A stretch of DNA of 27,907 bases, taken from NCBI GenBank assembly GCA_032718475.1, contig JAUCBJ010006834.1, positions 1 through 27,907 of the forward strand, given 5' to 3'. The position numbers and the translations under genes were made by a program. The notes under the pieces were generated by a model. It was given only the letters and a program-made list of their open reading frames with translations, had not been told where the DNA came from and ran no database searches. The stretch is from Nemertoderma westbladi. Its lineage: Eukaryota; Xenacoelomorpha; Nemertodermatida; Nemertodermatidae. Positions 9,633-18,232 of this stretch are shown in pieces (position 1 is the stretch's first letter; the number at the start of each line of letters is the position of its first letter).

Positions 9633-10444
9633 GTTATGAATGATTTAATTGATTGATTGAAGGATTAAATGATATGACTGAATGATTAAACTCTATATCA
9701 TTCAAATCTATATTGATATCTCTATTTGTAGCAAAACTGTAATATATATAAACTTGGGGTTTTGCAACTCATCTATAAGATCCATATCCAAGCCGTTTGA
9801 GGTTAATTAGAAAATACAGTTACCATAGCAACAAGTCTAAACAGATGATTTGAACAGATAATTTGAAGCACAAGTTAATAGTATATGACTTGGGACTAAC
9901 CCCTACCCCCACTATATGACTTATTCTGCATCCGAATTACATTGTTTTCATTTTTCAGTTTCCATGACAACCACTGCAAACAGATGCATTTTGATAGAAA
10001 ATCGGTAATTTGGACATAAACTACAATATTTTCTGAAACCCAGTATATGTGTTATCCGAACCACAATCTGTACTGAATTTTTTTTCAAAGGTTAAAGCAA
10101 CAGTGTCAGAGAACTCTAGTTTCCATGGGAATAGAAGTTAATTATTGACAATTGCTACTAAACGAGGCTAAGGAACGAACCAAAGTGTGGCCGTTTGTTT
10201 AATTTTCCTTAGCTTCGTGGTTGCAATTCCTTTAGGAAATGCCTTTCTCGTACAAAAACCATAATAGATCGAAACTTGAAGTTTTTCAATTCAATGATAA
10301 GGACAATAGTTGCGCTTATTGAGGTCAATTACAAAATTTAGTTACCAGGGCAACCAGGTTAAACAGATGTTCAAATTTATAAAATGGTTATTTAAACCAT
10401 AACATTCGTAATGTAGTTCATTAACATAACATCTTCTACATTAA
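9633..10444 (-). repeat. 812-bp non-coding segment joined to the RTE-A 3' end
   Basis: No coding potential. It lies between two TAG tails of the same orientation and inside one pair of target-site duplications. It contains three diverged copies of a module made of an X-box-like motif followed by AAACAGATG: 9819-9845, 9958-9986 and 10341-10370. The first and third also share a preceding GAGGTYAATTASAAAAT stretch. The segment could be a 3' transduction or a separate non-autonomous RNA mobilised by the same machinery. Confidence 0.6.
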
Positions 10445-10456
10445 CTACTACTACTA
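10445..10456 (-). repeat. First (TAG)4 tail of RTE-A
   Basis: Minus-strand TAG repeated four times, the first copy being the stop codon of the RTE-A ORF. The same stop-plus-tail arrangement is seen in the plus-strand fragment at 9462-9484, so this marks the normal 3' end of the family. Confidence 0.8.
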
Positions 10457-11588
10457 GGTCGAGCGAACTCGGACAGTGGAAATGAGATCCTTCCAGGCTT
10501 CCCGATTCTCCATAGTTGTCGCAATTTTGTTTCTCCCAAGTTCAGTATCCCTTTCAAGTTGATATATATATGTTATGGCCGGTCGTCCACGACTACGCTT
10601 TCCATGAGTTGGTTGCCAGAGAAGTAGATCTGGTATGACCTCGTCTTTACTTCGCCAACAGTGCCCACTGAATCTTAATCTGCGTTCACGGAGGGTGGTT
10701 GATACAGGTGGTATTGTACCATAAAGCTCGGCGTTTGTCATGTGTTGTCTCCAGCTGATGTTTAGGGCTGCCCTTAGTAGTCTTGTGTAGCAACCATCAA
10801 TTCGTTGTTCAAGTGATTTGGTCAGTGTCCAGGTCTCACCCCCGTATAAAAATACACTTTCCACTGTGGCTCGAAAGAACTTAGTCTTCAGGTGCCTGGA
10901 GAGATCTGATTTCCAGATGGTATCCATTTTTGATAGAGCTACACAAGCCTTTGCTTTCCTACCTTCTATGTCCTTATTGCTACTCTCTATCCATGATCCA
11001 AGGTACTGGAAGTCATCGACCTTCCTTAGTTGATTATTATCAATGGTTGTCAAGTTCCCATCAACATTAAAGGTCATGAATTCGGTCTTAGTAGCATTTA
11101 TATGCAATTCAACCTCCTTAGCAGCCCTCTCCACTTCATTTAGTAGAAGCTGTGCATCTGCTAGCGTATTAGAGAGCACGGCGATGTCATCCGCAAAGTC
11201 GGTGTCTGTGACTGTAGTTGCCGGATATCTACTACTTCTGCGATCTTGAAGTGTGAATCCCAGATCTTCACCTTTGTGGCCGTCCTCATTGCGTAATCCA
11301 GCACAATTACAAATAGTAATGGTGCTAATGCAGTACGCCAGCCAGGATTGAGAAAAACTCAGTTTCACCATCTGGTGAGAGTACCTGCGCTTCTGTGTCA
11401 CAATATAACAATCCAATGCCAGCAACAATTACTTCTGGTATTCCATAAGCTCTTAGGATTTCAAGCATTTTACCTCTATGGATGAAGTCAAATGCCTTCT
11501 TGAAGTCTACAAAAGTCATGACTGCGGGGAGATTCTTTGACTTAATTCCTTCAATCAGTCTCCGTAGTGCAAGTATCTGAGCTATTGT

Positions 11589-11596
11589 TGATCTAC
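11589..11596. repeat. 8-bp target-site duplication of RTE-B copy 2 (left)
   Basis: TGATCTAC at 11589-11596 is repeated at 12197-12204. The two copies flank the RTE-B insert exactly, and removing the insert plus one copy restores continuous RTE-A coding between NGFRPSRS and TIAQILALRR. Confidence 0.8.
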
Positions 11597-12145
11597 CGGA
11601 AGTCAGGTGAGGACCTTCGAATACGTAAGGGAAAGGCATGGGCAGCCTTGAATAGGCTTTCCAGGATTTGGAAGTCACCTAGAATTAATCGGAAACTTAA
11701 GGTCCGATTATTTAGAGCAGCAGTAGTTCCAGTACTCCTCTACGGGAGTCCATGCTGGGCTCTAACTGCTGAGGACACCAAATCTCTGGATGGCACATTC
11801 ACAAGAATGCTACGCCGGGTACATTGTGTCAAGTACAATGCACACATCTCCAACCAGACACTATATAACATTGGAGGTGTCTCATTGGTTCCCCCAAGCT
11901 TGACACTAGAACAAAATCGGCTCCGCTTTGCAGGACATTGCTTTCGCCGTGAGGACCAGCCAGTGCATAATCTTGTACTTTGGCAGCCTCATGGAGTGAA
12001 TAAGCATGGTGGACAACCCATGACTTTCTTGAGACGCATCTTAAAGGACACTGGCCTTGAAGATGCGGATGATCTAGCAAATGTCATGGGTGATAGGGAG
12101 TTGTGGCGGTGCGATTTTGTCGATAAGCCGGCACAGCATTCTTAA
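11597..12145 (+). pseudogene. RTE-B reverse transcriptase C-terminal fragment (copy 2)
   Basis: Open to its stop but lacking endonuclease, palm and FADD; it preserves the post-RT region with the patterns LFRAAVVPVLLYGSPCWAL and QNRLRFAGHCFR seen in RTE-type elements. An upstream ATG at 11567 lies in RTE-A sequence and only accidentally joins the frame. No independent function is expected. Confidence 0.85.
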
Positions 12146-12196
12146 AAATGCAGCTGCAATGCAGCATGCCGATCCTAGTAGTAGTAGTAGTAGTAG
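11597..12196 (+). mobile_element. RTE-B LINE, severely 5'-truncated (copy 2), nested in RTE-A
   Basis: About 600 bp, nearly identical to 13972-14565 of RTE-B copy 1. It keeps only the last ~180 codons of the ORF (RKSGEDLRIRKGKAWAALNR through FVDKPAQHS, stop TAA at 12143-12145). A short 3' UTR with the palindrome GCTGCAATGCAGC and a (TAG)7 tail at 12176-12196 follow. It lies opposite to the host RTE-A. The few base differences from copy 1 (for example at 12057-12065) indicate two separate recent insertions of one family. The truncation removes the endonuclease and all catalytic RT motifs. Confidence 0.9.
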
Positions 12197-12204
12197 TGAT
12201 CTAC
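12197..12204. repeat. 8-bp target-site duplication of RTE-B copy 2 (right)
   Basis: TGATCTAC directly follows the (TAG)7 tail and matches 11589-11596. Confidence 0.8.
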
Positions 12205-13010
12205 TTGGTCGAAATCCGTTTTGGCTCTTACGGAGTAGTTTCTCTATGTGAGGCCTAATCCTATATAGAATAATTTTATTGTATATTTTGGCAGCTACCA
12301 CAAGCAGACAGATCCCACGATAGTTTGTTGGTATGCCGAGGTCTCCTTTCTTGGGGAGAGGCTTTAGTTGACCTTTAGTCCAAATTGGTGGTGGCTTTTC
12401 CCCTTTTAACATCCGGTTGCAAACATTCAATAATGGTCTGTTTAGCACTCCGGTTTTCCATACCTCAGCTGGGATTTCATCTAATCCACTCGCTTTATTA
12501 TTGGACATGCTTTTAATGCTTCTTTGGAGTTCGGCAGGTGTGAAGTCCCCTGTTTCTATAGGTAGTGTCTTGTCATATATTTTCCTTGTAGGGCTGACCT
12601 CGATGTTTGGTGGCTGCCCAAGCAAGTTGCTGAAGTGATTTTTTCACTTCCCAACACGTTCTTCAGGACTATCGGCTTTGAGGCGCCCCTTTGCACAACT
12701 TTTCCGACCAGATACCTCATTTACAGTTTGCCAGGTAAGTCTTGATTGTTGCTGTATGTGAGCAGTTGTAATTGCTTCAGTTTTATCCTGTATGTACTTT
12801 TCCTGGCTGATGTTGTAGCCCAAATTAAGATCGTCCTTAGCTTTCTCAACCTTGTTAATGTTTTCAGTTGTTGGTTGTTCAGTTTTAACTTTGTAGGCTA
12901 TCTTAAGATCTTCTCTCTTACAAGTAACCTCAGAGTTTTGCCATGGCACATATTGTTTTCGTTTGGGTTTCTGGGGGATATGCCTCTTAGCTGATTCCTT
13001 GTGGGCTTAG

Positions 13011-13130
13011 TTTCTCAGGGCCTGAGATAGTATCTCCGGGCCGGACTTAGTATCTCCGGGCCTGAGATAGTATCTCCGGGCCGGACTTAGTATCTCCGGG
13101 CCTGAGATAGTATCTCCGGGCCGGACTTAG
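13011..13130. repeat. Minisatellite, three 40-bp units of two 20-bp half-units
   Basis: Half-units TATCTCCGGGCCTGAGATAG and TATCTCCGGGCCGGACTTAG alternate. The first half-unit (13011-13030) is degenerate and the remaining five are nearly perfect. The array lies where the second half of the RTE-A endonuclease should be, so it accompanies or replaced a deletion there. It directly abuts the TAGAAAAAAA target of RTE-B copy 1. Confidence 0.9.
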
Positions 13131-13167
13131 AAAAAAAGGGGGAAACCCATGTCCCTTTAGGGGCTCC
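13128..13167. repeat. 37-40 bp target-site duplication of RTE-B copy 1 (left)
   Basis: This stretch, starting TAGAAAAAAAGGGGG and ending GGGGCTCC, recurs at 14563-14602. The TAG at its start may belong to the element tail on the right side, so the true duplication is 37 to 40 bp. The minus-strand reading is RTE-A endonuclease coding sequence (GAPKGTWVSPFF), which shows it is target and not insert sequence. Confidence 0.85.
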
Positions 13168-14520
13168 AAGAAGGGCAACCTAACACTCTATGGTTCTTTT
13201 CGGGGAATCTCATTGATCCCGATTGCTGCAAAGCTATACAATAGGATTCTATTAAATCGCATCAGGGATCCCATTGAGAGACTGCTCCGTGGAAATCAGA
13301 ATGGGTTCCGTAAAGGTCGTGGGACCATGGAGCCCATTTTGGCACTTAGAAGGATAATTGAAGAATTATCAAAAAAGAAAGACAGGCATCTGGCTGTTAT
13401 CTTTGTTGACTTCTTCAAGGCCTTTGATTCAGTCTCTCGCTCACGTATGTTCAGCATACTTTCATTATATGGGATTCCTGATGAAATTATTGCAGCAATC
13501 AGATCAGTATACGATGGTTCGACAACATTTGTGTCTACTGTTGACGGTGACACAGAACCATTTGAAGTGTTATGGGGCGTCCTCCAGGGAGACACACTTG
13601 CACCATTCTTGTTCATTATTGTGGTTGACTATGTTCTACGCATGTCCTTAGATCATCATAATGATGATGGGGTGATGATAACTCCACCTACTGGCTCCAG
13701 AAGTCGAGGAAATCCTGCCAAGTACCTAACTGATCTAGACTTTGCTGATGACTTAGGAGTACTCTCAGAATCATTAGAGGGAGCCCAACGGCTCCTCAGC
13801 TCATTAGAACATGCTGCTTCTAGTGTTGGTCTTTTTATTAACTCCAGAAAGACCAAAATTCTGACAGTTAACTTTGAAAGTCCTCAGCAAGTCTCTGATC
13901 GGATGAGCATAAGCTCAAAGGATGGTATGCTTGAGCATGTGGACGACTTCTGTTACCTGGGATCATGGATCCGGAAGTCAGGTGAGGACCTTCGAATACG
14001 TAAGGGAAAGGCATGGGCAGCCTTGAATAGGCTTTCCAGGATTTGGAAGTCACCGAGAATTAATCGGAAACTTAAGGTCCGATTATTTAGAGCAGCAGTA
14101 GTTCCAGTACTCCTCTATGGGAGTCCATGCTGGGCTCTAACTGCTGAGGACACCAAATCTCTGGATGGCACATTCACAAGAATGCTACGCCGGGTTCATT
14201 GTGTCAAGTACAATGCACACATCTCCAACCAGACACTATATAACATTGGAGGTGTCTCATTGGTTCCCCCAAGCTTGACACTAGAACAAAATCGCCTCCG
14301 CTTTGCAGGACATTGCTTTCGCCGTGAGGACCAGCCAGTGCATAATCTTGTACTTTGGCAGCCTCATGGAGTGAATAAGCATGGTGGACAGCCCATGACT
14401 TTCTTGAGACGCATCTTAAAGGACACTGGCCTTAAAGATGCGGATGATCTAGCAAATGTCATGGGTGATAGGGAGTTGTGGCGGTGCAATTTTGTTGATA
14501 AGCCGGCACAGCATTCTTAA
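13168..14520 (+). pseudogene. RTE-B reverse transcriptase, N-terminally truncated but open
   Basis: The frame is open from the insertion point; the first ATG is at 13213 (435 residues). It holds RGISLIPIAAKLYNRIL, NGFRKGRGTMEPILALRR, the palm motif FVDFFKAFDSVSR, GVLQGDTLAPFLF, the catalytic LDFADDLGV (FADD at 13741-13752), VDDFCYLGSWI, and the C-terminal region ending DKPAQHS. The RT core is therefore complete, but the whole endonuclease and the first RT blocks are lost by 5' truncation. Compared with RTE-A (FADDIAVL, KRSRGRP) it is a related but distinct family. It would not be translated from a LINE promoter. Confidence 0.9.
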
Positions 14521-14565
14521 AAATGCAGCTGCAATGCAGCATGCCGATCCTAGTAGTAGTAGTAG
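13168..14565 (+). mobile_element. RTE-B LINE, 5'-truncated (copy 1), nested in RTE-A
   Basis: A 1.4-kb insert beginning inside the reverse transcriptase (KKGNLTLY) and ending with a (TAG)5 tail at 14551-14565. It has a 3' UTR with the palindrome GCTGCAATGCAGC. It lies opposite to RTE-A and is flanked by a 37-40 bp duplication. The single open frame indicates a young copy; the missing N-terminal part makes it non-autonomous. Confidence 0.92.
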
Positions 14566-14602
14566 AAAAAAAGGGGGAAACCCATGTCCCTTTAGGGGCT
14601 CC
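14563..14602. repeat. 37-40 bp target-site duplication of RTE-B copy 1 (right)
   Basis: Exact copy of 13128-13167 directly after the (TAG)n tail; on the minus strand it continues into intact RTE-A endonuclease coding sequence. Confidence 0.85.
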
Positions 14603-15091
14603 GTACTTAAGTGCAAATGGGCTTAGCAGAATTCCTATTCCACCAATTGATGCATTGGCCGAATTTCTTACTGCTGAGCTTGTTACTAACGTCCATCCAT
14701 TTCCAATGTCATTGTACTTCATGACAGTGTCTTCATGACAAATCCGATGTTCTTGGATGCAGATGATGTCGATGTTATATTCCATTGCCAGAGCGACCAT
14801 GTCACCCTGTTTGGTATGTGCTTTCAGCGTGCGTGCGTTCATTGTAGCAATCTTTAGTGTTTTTTTACATTTCAACAGGTTGGTTCTTCTTTCTTCTCTG
14901 TCTTCTGTTCCAGTAGCCAATTTATCGACCCCAGCCTGGTGTACCACTGTCCAACAAGGACCGCGGTCCTTATTGACCCGGGCGACGACCGAGCCGGTAT
15001 TTCTCCTGGGGGGTTTTCATACTCATATCTTTCAGTTGCGGGAGTAAACCGCTTGTGGTCGCAACTCCTACAAGCGTCTTCGCAGTAGGTC

Positions 15092-15158
15092 GCCGTTGGT
15101 TGATTACCTTCCGCCGACCTTGTCAGCATGTCTAGCCGTTGGTTGATTACCTTCCGCC
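15092..15158 (-). repeat. Tandem 24-bp duplication in the RTE-A N-terminal coding region
   Basis: A 24-base sequence (GCCGTTGGTTGATTACCTTC and four more bases) occurs at 15092-15115 and again at 15135-15158, offset 43 bp. It lies in the first codons of the RTE-A ORF. As 43 is not a multiple of three, the duplication would shift the frame if it arose within the coding sequence, which fits decay of the ORF or a start further downstream. Confidence 0.75.
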
Positions 15159-15165
15159 TATCCAT

Positions 15166-15513
15166 GGCCTACAGCCCTGCTGCCGACTGTAGGGGTCCTT
15201 TTGTTACACCCTGAACCAAGTGTGCCTCCTGGGTTAGGTTACCTAACACTGGTAGAGGAGCATCCAGTATAGACAGGGCGGGGCGAGTATCATCTCTAAT
15301 GCAGATGCGTATCAAGCCTTTGGCTTCAATGGTGCCCTAGGCGCTATAGCCCTCAATGACTTATTTAGTTGACGGGGCTAAACCAACCCACTCTTGATCA
15401 ACTAAATAATGAATAGGCTATGCTTATCGAGCCTGCCCTACTGGGCTGACAGCTACAGGTAGTACCACATTACTGCCGTAGTGGTAGCAGGATCTGGGGA
15501 CCTGACCTGACCT
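15166..15513 (-). promoter_or_regulatory. RTE-A 5' UTR with long hairpin
   Basis: Non-coding leader between the element 5' end, marked by the target-site duplication, and the ORF start. It contains a perfect 12-bp inverted repeat, TTATTTAGTTGA at 15361-15372 and its complement at 15398-15409, with a 25-nt loop. The element begins on the minus strand with AGGTCAGGTCAGGTCC, a short triplicated motif. An internal promoter is expected here for RTE elements but no motif identifies it. Confidence 0.6.
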
Positions 15514-15538
15514 GTCCAGTGGAGAATCGTTTTTCTTA
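15514..15538. repeat. Target-site duplication (right copy) of the RTE-A chimera
   Basis: Exact match to 9595-9619; it separates the RTE-A 5' end from BEL2-linked sequence. Confidence 0.85.
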
Positions 15539-15768
15539 AAATTCGAAATCCAAATGGATTATCTAAAATTTTTGAAAAATTGTCTCACTTGTGGGTTCCA
15601 AGTGGATTTCCATTCCTTCTGTACATACAAAACCGCTCCTATGTGATACATAAGGGTACTACCCTCAATGTTCACGTATAAAAACAATGGAATTCCACCA
15701 CTGTCTTTAAACTACAGTGTACAGGAATATGGTGGGACTATGTGGCGACTATCAAGGGTCCCACATCT
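15539..15768 (-). repeat. BEL2 3' UTR/LTR start, interrupted by RTE-A
   Basis: Non-coding DNA directly 3' of the BEL2 pol stop. On the minus strand AGTAGAGA is followed by TGTGGGACCC at 15765, a plausible polypurine tract and LTR start. The sequence ends at the RTE-A target-site duplication and would continue at 9594-9485 before the insertion. No second LTR is present to confirm it. Confidence 0.4.
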
Positions 15769-16782
15769 CTACTTACGAGATTTACATGGAGATTTGTAAT
15801 CTCCCATCTCGTTTCTAGTCTCCTCAAGGAGCACTAGACGTTGTACGGGTCTGTATACAGTCCATCTGTCTATTGTCCATACAGTAGACACACACCCGAC
15901 ATCAGGTGGTGTAATACGGACACACCACCTGATGTCGGGTGTGTGGTCAAAATGATTCCAGTCAACCAAAACTGTCTCTTCAAGTTGGTCTCTGCCAATA
16001 ATACGTGATCACCACGCTTCAGACACCAGGTAGTAAGATACCAGATGGTCCTGGCTGAAATAGAGGGCAAATAGTGCTTCTGCCATACTTCCCAAAACTT
16101 GTTGGCTAACAACTGAGTGATTTTCCAAGCTTTGTTGCTGCAACTGTCACTGTCAATTGGTACAGAAGTGGGCAACAGTGTCGTCGGCGACTGCATAAGC
16201 AGGTGCGATGGTGTAAAGGCAAACTGAGATTGTTTGTCGTCTGGAATCAAAGCGATGGGTCGGGTATTCAGTACCGCTTCGATCTCTATCAACAAAGTAG
16301 TCAGTTCGTCGTCTCCCAATATGCGTTGCGTAGGTATTACTTTTGCTATTGCCGTCTTGATGGATCCAATCAATCTCTCCCAGACCCCGCCTCTCCACGG
16401 ACTGTCGGAAGGGTTGAAGTTCCAGACAATCTTGTGGGGAAATAATTCGTCTGAGATTTGATTTTGGTCCTACTTTTTAAGGCTCTGGAGATTTCGTTCC
16501 TCGCACCCACAAAGTTGGTCCCTTGATCGCAGTGTATGGATTTTACCAATCCGCGTCTACCGATAAATCACCGTATGGCTAGGATAAATGCATTGGTGGT
16601 TAGGTCTGTTACACGTTCAATATGCACTGCTCTACTAGCCATGCAGGCAAAGATCAGTCCCCAACGTTTAACCTGTACGCGTCCTCGTTTTGCGTTTAAG
16701 GGTCCAAAACAGTCTATCCCCATCTCGGCAAATGGGGGTCTAAAGGCCTGTAATCTAGCTACTGGTAGTTCACTCATTTCTT
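15769..16782 (-). pseudogene. pol: Bel/Pao pol fragment (BEL2): integrase and C-terminal domain, decayed
   Basis: On the minus strand the fragment starts at about 16782 with MSELPVARLQ and PPFAEMGIDCFGPL (first integrase Asp). It continues with WGLIFACMASRAVHIE, then in another frame HCDQGTNFVGA (second Asp), then GGVWERLIGS with the catalytic Glu near 16390. The C-terminal domain (FWEVWQKHYLPSI, KRGDHVLLAE) is broken at 15889-15945 by a perfect inverted repeat and resumes in a different frame (YRPVQRLVLLEE), ending at 15769. Upstream RNase H and reverse transcriptase are absent because the unidentified repeat begins at 16783. At least two frame changes and a foldback make it a clear pseudogene. 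Confidence 0.85.
15889..15945. repeat. Perfect 24-bp inverted repeat with 9-nt spacer
   Basis: Arms 15889-15912 and 15922-15945 are exact reverse complements (CACACACCCGACATCAGGTG and onward). The spacer is 15913-15921. It sits inside the BEL2 C-terminal domain and changes the frame there, so it looks like a local inverted duplication of coding sequence. Confidence 0.92.
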
Positions 16783-17485
16783 GGTGGGATAAATATTTCT
16801 CCATTTGACGCAACACCGCCGCGGCCGCTATGAGGGAGGTGAATACCGCGGCCGCTCCTAAAGCCGCAGGCCCTCGCTAACTATATAGGTTAACTTGGGA
16901 TTCTGGGGGACTTTTCGATGAAGGAACTGACCAATTTTTTTATTTTCTCACCAGGGGAGCGGCTCGGAATTCTAAGATATTAGCAACTCTAACATTATGA
17001 AATCTAACCCTTCGACGGACACGGCGGACAAAAAACCGTCATTTTTTCGACAATTTTAAAATTTTTTTGAAAGGCGCTCTACAGTGGCTCGAAAAAACCC
17101 TAGGTTATTGCTTAGCCGACGCCGGGATACGATAGAAGGGATTAATTAGTGAATTCGTTTTTTTTTTCAAAAAAGATTACCACGCCTTTTTTCCGAAAAT
17201 GTCCGTCAAAGTTGAAAAAACGGACAAAATGACTTTGCGGGATCCGCTATAACTCAGCTAATATTAATCGTACGGGGACGAAAGTAACGCGGTTGGAAAG
17301 GGGAAGAGTGGTACTACCTTCGTATCGAATGGGGGTAAGATATTTATTAAAATTTCGGGTGGAAAAAGGGGCTGTAAATTTGTACGTTTTTGTCCGTCTT
17401 TTTTGGAAAACTTATTTCCGAAATGTTTAATTCGACAACGCGGGTAGGAATCCACTAATTCTTTTATGAAACTCGTAGAAGACCA
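16783..17485. repeat. Unidentified repeat X, left copy
   Basis: About 703 bp matching 19799-20502 with frequent small differences (by eye over 90% identical). It starts GGTGGGATAAATATTTCTCC at the exact point where BEL2 coding similarity ends, so this is an element boundary. The head contains two GCGGCCGC palindromes (16821-16828 and 16848-16855). The body is T/A-run rich with recurring CGGACA/TGTCCG motifs that can pair. After 17485 the left copy continues with a diverged second version of its own internal module (CTATCGAATGGGGGTA), so the full element is probably longer. No protein-like frame is present. Confidence 0.75.
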
Positions 17486-18232
17486 TTGGGGCTACGTTCC
17501 TATCGAATGGGGGTACAAAAAATATGTCGGCAATAGGGGCCAAAAAGGGCCAGAATTTGTAAAGTAGTTTTTATCGAATAATTTTTTATTTTTAACTTTA
17601 GTTGGTTAAGGTACATTCTATACAGTCAATATCCATACGGGGAATTCAAATATGCTATCGGTTTTGCTCCAAGGATGATATTAAAAAAATGAGGGCCAAA
17701 ATTATAATTTCGCGCTTCAAACTTGCTTCGCGGGAAATCGTCTAGCTCGAAAACTACTTAACATACGGGAGATTTGTTTACACAGACTTATAGTGCGTTA
17801 AATTATCAATCAAACAGCGTTAATCACAGCGCTGGAGGTATTATAAAACTGGAGCGGCAGGCGATCGTGTGAAATATAATATTTATAAAAAGGGACGAAA
17901 AATTTTTTTTTTAACAAATCGCTATTCCATTATAATTTAGCGTATTGCGCCAAAAGTACCTGTAAAAAGTATCAAATTAACTCCGCTATCTTTTATCTTA
18001 ACATATATAATTAAAATTACGAATTTTAAGGGTCGAAAAATATCGCGTTATTTTGGCCCTTTTTTTTTTATTTTTTTGGGGCCAAAAATAACCCCTTCTC
18101 AAAAGATTAAGAAAAAAATTACGGCAAAGAATATACCAATTTTATTGAATTTGGACCACCAGAAGCGAAGTTAGAGCGATTTTAGTGAAAAAATAAAAAT
18201 AATTTTTTTTGCAAAAAAATTAAGAATGGTCA

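Larger units (their letters stand above)
10454..15165 (-). pseudogene. RTE-A endonuclease-reverse transcriptase ORF, interrupted
   Basis: The ORF seems to start with the ATG at 15165. An N-terminal extension is followed by a frameshift near 14930, then the endonuclease N-terminal half (TMNARTL with the Asn, ICIQEHR with the Glu; 14840-14603). This half resembles proteins often misnamed craniofacial development protein 2-like. The rest of the endonuclease (GDFN and SDH motifs) is missing, replaced by a minisatellite at 13011-13130. The linker (PWQNSEVTCKREDLKIAYK) leads into the reverse transcriptase, with an in-frame TGA near 12636 (codon expected to be Trp or similar). The RT reads NNKASGLDEIPAEVW, YRGICLL, NGFRPSRS, the palm FVDFKKAFDF, frameshifts near 11340 and 11270, then the catalytic FADD and the C-terminus RVRST. 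RTE-B copies split it at 13168-14565 and 11597-12196. It is clearly non-functional. Confidence 0.85.
9620..15513 (-). mobile_element. RTE-A LINE plus extra 812-bp 3' segment, one insertion event
   Basis: Read on the minus strand: 5' UTR (15513-15166), one decayed ORF (15165-10454), a first (TAG)4 tail (10456-10445), an unrelated 812-bp segment (10444-9633), and a second TAG tail (9632-9620). The whole is bounded by the 25-bp duplication at 9595-9619 and 15514-15538. Without the two nested RTE-B copies the LINE body is about 3.0 kb, close to the normal size of an RTE element, so it is essentially full length. The endonuclease first half, linker, reverse transcriptase and C-terminal region are recognisable but interrupted by stops, frameshifts and insertions. 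Confidence 0.8.

Noticed and set aside
13013-13130. CRISPR-like array
   Set aside because: Repeat units are contiguous without unique spacers and the genome is eukaryotic; it is a minisatellite.
14459-14947. Host gene similar to craniofacial development protein 2
   Set aside because: Proteins with that label in databases are commonly RTE-type LINE endonucleases. The motifs (TMNART, IQEHR) and the element context show this is RTE-A.
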